Below are positions 6,597 through 11,051 of a stretch of DNA of 11,051 nt, piece after piece. The notes under the pieces were generated by a model. The model searched no databases. It was not told the origin of the DNA and was given only the letters and a program-made list of their open reading frames with translations. The position numbers and the translations under genes were made by a program. The DNA is from JACDAN01 sp036554945 (GTDB lineage: Bacteria > Actinomycetota > Thermoleophilia > Gaiellales > Gaiellaceae): NCBI GenBank assembly GCA_036554945.1, contig DATBMH010000068.1, positions 1 through 11,051 of the forward strand. The letters run 5' to 3'. Every line of letters begins with the position of its first letter. Positions within the stretch are counted from its first letter, which is position 1.

Positions 6597-8987
6597 ATGC
6601 ACACGCGAAGGTTGGCTCCGATTGCCACCGCGGCCGTGGTGATGACGTTCTTCGTCGTCGCCGCCGCACTGCTCACGAGAAGTGACGAGCCGCGGCCGAT
6701 GCGGACCGGCGTGCCGGCTGTGACACCCGAGCCTGAAGGGGCCGAGGAGTGGATGTACCTCCAGCGGGCGAACCCCGACGGATCCATGCCGACCGCGGCC
6801 ATCAACGACGCCATCGCCCACTCCAGGGAGAAGGGTCGGGAAAGCAGGGGCGGGAGAAGCACGAACCAGATCTGGACCGAGCTCGGCCCGAGCAACATCG
6901 GCGGCAGGATCCGCGACGTCGCCGCTGATCCGAGCACGAAGGACGTGGTCTACATCGCCACCGGCTCCGGCGGCCTCTGGCGCTCGGCCGACGGCGGCCA
7001 GACGTTCCAGGAAGCGTGGGACCACTACCTGCCGCAGTCCATGGGCGCAGTCGCCGTCGACAGCAAGGGCGTCGTCTGGGCCGGGACCGGCGAGGTCGAC
7101 CACGGTGGCGGCTCCGCCTACTACGGCAAGGGCATCTACAAGTCCAGGAACGACGGCCGGACGTGGTGGAACATGGGCCTGCGCGACGGCGACACGATCG
7201 GGCAGATCGTGATCGACCCGCGAGACGACGACCGCGTGTTCGTCGCAGTCATGGGGGCGCTCCACGACACGCAGCCGACCCGGGGCCTGTTCAAGACCGA
7301 GAACGGCGGCTGGACGTGGAAGCGCGTGCTGGTGCCGGACAGCGCCTCCACGGGCGGCATCGACGTGACGATCAACAAGACGAACCCGGACATCATGCTC
7401 GCGACGACGTGGGACAAGATCCGCGACGAGAAGTCGCGCATCTACGGACCGCATTCCTACGTCTACCGCTCGACGAACGGCGGTCGGACGTGGACAAAGG
7501 TCCACAACGCCCCGCTGCCGCAGAGCGAGACGAACCCGGCGCTGCAGACGCCCGACAACCTCGTCGGCCGGATGGGCGTCGACTTCAGCGACAGCGACCC
7601 GAACCGGGCCTACCTCATCTCCAGTACCGCCCGCGGGAACTTCAACGGCTTCTTCACGAGCGCCGATGCGGGCCTCACGTGGACCGCCGTCGGGCCCACG
7701 ACGGGCGGCACGCTGCAGAGCATCAGCGGCGGCTTCGCCTGGTGGTTCGGCCGGGTCTACGTCGATCCAGTCAACCCGTTGCACGTCTTCGTCGCAGGCG
7801 TCAACCTCGCCGAGAGCCTGGATGGCGGCCTCACCTGGACGACGTCCAACACGGTGCACGCGGACCAGCACGGGCTCGAGTTCGACCCCTTCACGCCGGG
7901 CAAGGTGCTCCTCGGCAACGACGGCGGCTTCTACTGGTCGCTCGAGAACGGCCGGGCGCGCGGGCTGTGGCAGAAGACTCCTCGCCTGCCGGTCACGCAG
8001 TTCTACGCAATGGACGTCTCCGTCCAGGACGGCACACGCGTCAACGCCGGCTCGCAGGACAACGGCTCGCTGAAGTCCTGGGCCCTCGACAACACCGTCA
8101 ACGGCGACTGGTTCAGCCTCCTCGGCGGCGACGGGATGATGAACCGGATCGATCCGACGAACGACCGGAAGTACTACGCGTGCTCCCAGAACGGCGGCTG
8201 CCGCGGCTTCGTCGGCACAGCCACCGGGCAGACGTTCTTCAACATGGTGATCCCGGGCGTCCGCAGGAACTGGGTGGCCCCGCTCGAGTTCGCCGCCGAC
8301 CCCCGGTACATGTTCGGCGCCAGCGAGTTCGTCCACCGCATCGACACCGAGCCGGGCACAGGCCAGCGGGTGTGGCTGCGGATCAGCCCCGACATCACCG
8401 AGGGCACCGAGCCGCGCGCACCCGGCTTCGGCAGCGTCACGGCGCTCGGCACGACGGCCGCCGATCCGAACCTGCTCTACGCCGGCACGGACAGCGGCCT
8501 CATGTGGGTCACCCACAACGCGATGGCGGCCCCGGAGGAAGTGACGTGGACGCAGCTCGAGAGCCGGGCGTTCCCCGGCCGCTGGGTCACGCGCATCACG
8601 GTCGACCAGGAGAACCCGAAGGTCGCCTGGGCCACGTTCTCGGGCTGGCGCTCGGGTGACGGCTACCCGCATATCGTCATGACGCGTGACGGCGGCAAGA
8701 AGTGGCGGGACATCGCCGGCAAGCGCATCCCGCAGGCGCCCATCAACGACGTCATCCGTCACTGGTCGAAGAGGAAGTCGGACTGGCTCTTCATCGCCAC
8801 CGACGTCGGCGTCTTCCGCACCACCAACCTCGGGAAGACGTGGAAGAAGGTCGGGGACAACCTGCCGCTCGTGCCGGTCAACGACATCGACCTGCCGGCA
8901 GGCAGCAACACGCTGTACGCGGCGACCTACGGTCGCAGCGTCTGGACGACGTCGCTCGTCAGAGCCTACGAAGACGACGACGACTGA
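6597..8987 (+). CDS. Secreted or anchored Asp-box (BNR/sortilin-like) beta-propeller protein
   Basis: A 796-residue exported protein. The N terminus MHTRRLAPIA plus a hydrophobic run to about residue 26 is a signal peptide or anchor. Asp boxes (S/T-x-D/N-x-G-x-T-W) recur at 130-137, 183-190, 234-241, 292-299, 355-362, 407-414, 696-703 and 742-749, each marking a blade turn. Eight boxes over about 690 residues suggest two propellers, as in VPS10/sortilin-like and BNR-repeat proteins. HADQHGLEFDP (421-431), GNDGG (440-444), GSQDNG (485-490) and GGDGMMN (510-516) are familiar from the large group labelled 'WD40/YVTN/BNR-like repeat' or 'glycosyl hydrolase'. I see no proven catalytic residues, so an enzyme name would be unsafe. 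It ends in an acidic YEDDDD tail. The ATG is supported by GGAGGT (6581-6586) at 10-base spacing. A perfect terminator follows the stop. Confidence 0.88.
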   Translation: MHTRRLAPIATAAVVMTFFVVAAALLTRSDEPRPMRTGVPAVTPEPEGAEEWMYLQRANPDGSMPTAAINDAIAHSREKGRESRGGRSTNQIWTELGPSNIGGRIRDVAADPSTKDVVYIATGSGGLWRSADGGQTFQEAWDHYLPQSMGAVAVDSKGVVWAGTGEVDHGGGSAYYGKGIYKSRNDGRTWWNMGLRDGDTIGQIVIDPRDDDRVFVAVMGALHDTQPTRGLFKTENGGWTWKRVLVPDSASTGGIDVTINKTNPDIMLATTWDKIRDEKSRIYGPHSYVYRSTNGGRTWTKVHNAPLPQSETNPALQTPDNLVGRMGVDFSDSDPNRAYLISSTARGNFNGFFTSADAGLTWTAVGPTTGGTLQSISGGFAWWFGRVYVDPVNPLHVFVAGVNLAESLDGGLTWTTSNTVHADQHGLEFDPFTPGKVLLGNDGGFYWSLENGRARGLWQKTPRLPVTQFYAMDVSVQDGTRVNAGSQDNGSLKSWALDNTVNGDWFSLLGGDGMMNRIDPTNDRKYYACSQNGGCRGFVGTATGQTFFNMVIPGVRRNWVAPLEFAADPRYMFGASEFVHRIDTEPGTGQRVWLRISPDITEGTEPRAPGFGSVTALGTTAADPNLLYAGTDSGLMWVTHNAMAAPEEVTWTQLESRAFPGRWVTRITVDQENPKVAWATFSGWRSGDGYPHIVMTRDGGKKWRDIAGKRIPQAPINDVIRHWSKRKSDWLFIATDVGVFRTTNLGKTWKKVGDNLPLVPVNDIDLPAGSNTLYAATYGRSVWTTSLVRAYEDDDD

Positions 8988-8996
8988 TCCGAGGTC

Positions 8997-9026
8997 GGCG
9001 GCGGGCCTGGAGACAGGCCCGCCGCC
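8997..9026 (+). terminator. Perfect 12-bp GC-rich hairpin after the propeller gene
   Basis: GGCGGCGGGCCT (8997-9008), loop GGAGAC, AGGCCCGCCGCC (9015-9026), starting 9 bases after the TGA. No U-tract follows. Eleven of the 12 stem pairs recur in the hairpin at 10138-10167 after the next gene. Confidence 0.75.
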
Positions 9027-9104
9027 CGGCCGGCCGATAGCAAAACCGGTATCTACGCGCCCTCTGGCCGACCGGGGGGCGGTGATATCGCAGTCACGAA
9101 CCGG

Positions 9105-9221
9105 TGGTTCCAGCTCGGCGACGGCCTGCCGCGGACACCGACGATGGACGTCAACCTGCACGTCGGGGAGAACGTCGTCTTCGCCGGCACGCACGGCCGG
9201 AGCATCTTCAAGGTCGATCTC
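9105..9221 (+). repeat. Diverged second copy of the propeller's last blade
   Basis: Read in the frame of the following gene, these 39 codons (starting WFQLGDGLPRTP) align without gaps to codons 749-787 of the propeller gene (8841-8957, starting WKKVGDNLPLVP). Sixteen of 39 residues are identical, including GD.LP, the AxT.GRS turn and the closing Leu. The first 13 codons lie before any usable start codon of the 9144 gene. Upstream of 9105 the frame is open but the Asp box that should precede the Trp is missing (it reads AVTNRW). Confidence 0.7.
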
Positions 9222-10118
9222 GACCGGGAGACCGATCCGCCGGTGACGACGGCGACGCTGAGCCCGGACGCCGTGAACGGCTGGTACTCGAACCCGACGG
9301 TCACGCTGACCGCGGACGACGGCCCCGGCGCGGGGATCGACTTCACGGAGTACCGCCTCGACGGCGGGGCGTGGACGACGTACAGCGGGCCGTTCCAGGT
9401 CACAGGAGACGGCGACCATACGCTCGAGTACCACTCCGTCGACAAGGCCGAGAACGTCGAGGCCGTCAAGTCCCTGACCTTCAGGAACGACGGGACGAAG
9501 CCGACGATCGCGATCGTGAAGCCGGCCGACGGCGCGACGTACCTGATCAAGAGCCGCGTCCGCGCCGACTTCAGCTGCGCCGACGGGCTCTCCGGGCTCG
9601 CGTCGTGCGTCGGAACGGTCGCGGACGGCGAGAAGATCGACACCTCGACGGTCGGGTTCCACACGTTCACGGTCGACGCGGTCGACCAGGCCGGGAACAC
9701 GGCGCAGGCCGAGGTCACCTACAACGTCCGCTGGCCGTTCTTCGGCTTCTTCGAGCCGCTGGACGACGAGGTGAACAAGGAGAAGGCCGGCAAGGAGATC
9801 GACGTCCGGTTCTCCCTCCTCGGTTACCGCGGCATGAACATCCTCGCGGACGGCTCACCGGCGTCCCAGCGCGTCTCGTACTCGACCGGGGCGGCGCTCG
9901 GGCCGCTGGAGGAGACGAAGTCCGATAAGGGCCTCCGCTTCCGCTCGTCCAAGTGGGACAGCAGGCGAGGCCACGGCAAGAAGCGCAAGCGGCACTCCTT
10001 CTTCGGCTACTACGAATACGAGTGGGAGACGAGCAGGCGGTGGGACGACACCTGCCGCAAGCTGGTCGTGAGCCTGGTGGACAACACCACGCACACGACG
10101 ATCGTCCGCTTCAAGTAG
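9144..10118 (+). CDS. Extracellular Ig-like/PxKF-like domain protein, probable 5'-truncated remnant
   Basis: A 324-residue product from the first in-frame ATG. Residues 1-26 are the end of a propeller blade. Residues 33-115 form an OmpL47-like beta domain (NGWYSNPTVTLTA, TEYRLDGGAWTTYSGPF, GDHTLEYHSVDKAENVE). Residues 118-195 are an Ig-like domain with a likely Cys145-Cys155 pair and STVGFHTFTVDAVDQAGNT. Residues 198-324 resemble the PxKF C-terminal domain of exported proteins: FFGFFEP, IDVRFSL where PVKFSL is usual, EYEWETSRRW, TCRKLVVSL. A basic stretch (270-285, with KKRKRHS) interrupts it, and Cys304 has no visible partner. All domains are of exported types, yet no signal peptide is present and no Shine-Dalgarno site precedes the ATG. 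The gene therefore looks like the tail of a second propeller protein whose 5' part was deleted. It may still be expressed, but probably does not reach its normal location. Confidence 0.6.
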   Translation: MDVNLHVGENVVFAGTHGRSIFKVDLDRETDPPVTTATLSPDAVNGWYSNPTVTLTADDGPGAGIDFTEYRLDGGAWTTYSGPFQVTGDGDHTLEYHSVDKAENVEAVKSLTFRNDGTKPTIAIVKPADGATYLIKSRVRADFSCADGLSGLASCVGTVADGEKIDTSTVGFHTFTVDAVDQAGNTAQAEVTYNVRWPFFGFFEPLDDEVNKEKAGKEIDVRFSLLGYRGMNILADGSPASQRVSYSTGAALGPLEETKSDKGLRFRSSKWDSRRGHGKKRKRHSFFGYYEYEWETSRRWDDTCRKLVVSLVDNTTHTTIVRFK

Positions 10119-10137
10119 TCCCTCACCCCGGGACGCA

Positions 10138-10167
10138 GGGCGGCGGGCCGCAGAGGGCCCGCCGCCC
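10138..10167 (+). terminator. Perfect 12-bp GC-rich hairpin after the PxKF-like gene
   Basis: GGGCGGCGGGCC (10138-10149), loop GCAGAG, GGCCCGCCGCCC (10156-10167), 19 bases after the TAG. Its stem core is the same as that after the propeller gene. A pyrimidine-rich base or two follows, but no U-tract. A second, weaker stem, CCGGCCG (10186-10192) with CGGCCGG (10203-10209), lies just beyond. Confidence 0.72.
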
Positions 10168-10228
10168 CCGACCGTCAGCGCCAGGCCGGCCGCTGTCCCG
10201 TACGGCCGGTTGAGTCCCGGCGCAGCAA

Positions 10229-10306
10229 GGGGTCTGACCCCATGCCTCCGCCGGGAGGCGGTCGGCGCGGCCTTCCTGCACGCCGGCTGCGCCGGGGTCT
10301 GACCCC
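10229..10306. repeat. REP-like element: paired GGGGTCTGACCCC palindromes around a hairpin
   Basis: The 13-base palindrome GGGGTC-T-GACCCC occurs at 10229-10241 and, identical, at 10294-10306. Between them lies a hairpin GCCTCC-GCCG-GGAGGC (10244-10259) and a GCCGGC..GCCGG stretch. Paired identical palindromes in an intergenic space are the layout of REP/BIME or MITE-type elements, and GGGGTCAGACCCC-type palindromes (the same sequence on the other strand) are familiar as dispersed bacterial repeats. It lies 12 bases from the ruvB stop, so it may also serve as a ruvB terminator. No transposase gene is present. Confidence 0.6.
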
Positions 10307-10318
10307 GAGGGGCGGGCG

Positions 10319-11051
10319 CTAGAAGAGACTGTCGGCCGAGTCGCGCACGAGGCCGAGATGGTTTCGGCCCAGTTTCGTCACGATCCGGCCGCGCGGGGTG
10401 CGCTGGATGAAGCCGAGCTGGAGCAGGTACGGCTCGTAGACGTCCTCGACCGTGTCCGGCTCCTCGCCGAGGGCGACCGCGAGCGTCGAAAGCCCGACCG
10501 GGCCGCCGTCGAAGCGCTCCACGATCGCGCTGAGCAGCGCACGGTCGGTGCGTTCGAGGCCGCAGTCGTCGACCTCCAGCAGCTCGAGCGCCTCCGCCGC
10601 GACCTCGGTGGTGATCACGCCCTGGTGGCGCACCTCCGCCACGTCGCGGACGCGCCGCAGGATCCGATTCGCGACGCGCGGCGTGCCGCGGGCGCGGCGG
10701 GCGATCTCGCCGGCGGCGTCGTCGAGGATCTCGACGCCGAGGATCCCGGCCGACCGGCGCACGATCGCGCCGAGCTGGCCCGGGTCGTAGTAGCCGAGCC
10801 GAAAGGTCATCCCGAACCGGTCGCGGAGCGGCGTCGTCAGGAGGCTGGTCCGCGTGGTCGCGCCGACGAGCGTGAACGGCGGCAGGTCGAGCGTGAGCGT
10901 CCGCGCCGCCGCACCCTGGCCGAAGACGATGTCGAGCCGGAAGTCCTCGAGCGCCGGGTAGAGCACCTCCTCGACCGCTGAGCTCAGCCGGTGGATCTCG
11001 TCCACGAAGAGCACGTCGCGCTGCTCCAGGGCCGTGAGGATCGCGGCGAGG
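10319..11051 (-). CDS. ruvB: Holliday junction branch-migration ATPase RuvB, C-terminal part
   Basis: The last 243 residues of RuvB; the N-terminal 100 or so, with the Walker A loop, lie beyond the right edge. RuvB is the hexameric AAA+ motor that, with RuvA, drives branch migration of Holliday junctions during recombination. Visible motifs, numbered within the fragment, are Walker B DEIH (17-20), sensor 1 GATTR (63-67), arginine finger RDRFG (76-80) and sensor 2 GTPRVANRILRRVRD. The C-terminal winged helix shows EPYLLQLGFIQRTPRGR and ends in NHLGL plus a short tail. A GTG at 11014 (before LFVDEIH) is internal, since the frame continues to the edge with LAAILTALEQRD. All key residues seen are intact. 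The REP-like repeat lies just downstream. Confidence 0.96.
   Translation of the reverse strand, partial: LAAILTALEQRDVLFVDEIHRLSSAVEEVLYPALEDFRLDIVFGQGAAARTLTLDLPPFTLVGATTRTSLLTTPLRDRFGMTFRLGYYDPGQLGAIVRRSAGILGVEILDDAAGEIARRARGTPRVANRILRRVRDVAEVRHQGVITTEVAAEALELLEVDDCGLERTDRALLSAIVERFDGGPVGLSTLAVALGEEPDTVEDVYEPYLLQLGFIQRTPRGRIVTKLGRNHLGLVRDSADSLF

Noticed and set aside
6418..6669. 84-codon N-terminal extension of the membrane-anchored gene
   Set aside because: Arg-rich with no coding character, covers the divergent promoter region and the palindrome, and would put the hydrophobic anchor in mid-protein.
8985..9026. TGA followed 9 bases later by a perfect hairpin whose loop begins with GG, resembling a selenocysteine insertion element
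   Set aside because: The TGA follows an acidic tail, not a redox motif, and the hairpin stem is repeated after the next gene, so a terminator explains it better.
6522..9662. 1046-codon open frame on the minus strand opposite the propeller gene and part of the next gene
   Set aside because: The product lacks any recognisable domain and is Arg/Val/Asp-rich. It runs across two terminators and two genes with clear domains on the plus strand.

Overview
The window is GC-rich DNA with strong G/C preference at third codon positions and few clear Shine-Dalgarno sites. It carries a single full-length Rel protein and a recJ-rel neighbourhood. I infer a high-GC actinobacterium, probably of the Thermoleophilia type (Gaiellales/Solirubrobacterales). 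That placement rests on gene content and style, not on a marker gene.

Left part (1-1168). The 3' end of a phosphohexomutase gene (manB-like) overlaps by 4 bases a hotdog-fold acyl-CoA thioesterase gene; both read rightward. After the thioesterase come two back-to-back hairpins and then about 340 bases without a convincing gene. That stretch holds an imperfect direct repeat, several short palindromes and a perfect hairpin that lies just past the end of rel.

Central housekeeping block (1169-5443, leftward). recJ (single-strand 5'-3' exonuclease) is followed by rel (bifunctional (p)ppGpp synthetase/hydrolase). The gap between them could encode a 44-residue Arg-rich peptide on the opposite strand, with low confidence.

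Inserted module (5508-10118). A probably leaderless small acidic protein of unknown function diverges from recJ. It meets tail to tail, with one base between, a small membrane-anchored protein of unknown function. That gene diverges from a large secreted or anchored beta-propeller protein with Asp-box (BNR/sortilin-like) repeats. The shared upstream region carries a perfect 14-bp palindrome and a good ribosome site for the propeller gene. After the propeller gene and its terminator comes a second, shorter gene. Its first residues and the in-frame codons before them are an ungapped, diverged copy of the propeller's last blade. OmpL47-like, Ig-like and PxKF-like extracellular domains follow. It is best read as the remnant of a second propeller gene that lost its 5' part. 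The two genes end in almost the same terminator stem.

Right edge (10119-11051). A REP-like pair of GGGGTCTGACCCC palindromes sits just outside the 3' end of ruvB, which reads leftward and is cut by the window edge. In many actinobacteria ruvCAB, secD/secF, recJ and rel lie close together. Here the ruvB-recJ interval holds the extracellular-protein module instead, which suggests rearrangement or insertion.

I found no tRNA, rRNA, CRISPR array, transposase or phage gene. The window is mostly housekeeping. The most interesting parts are the decayed propeller duplication, the REP-like element and the shared regulatory-looking palindromes.
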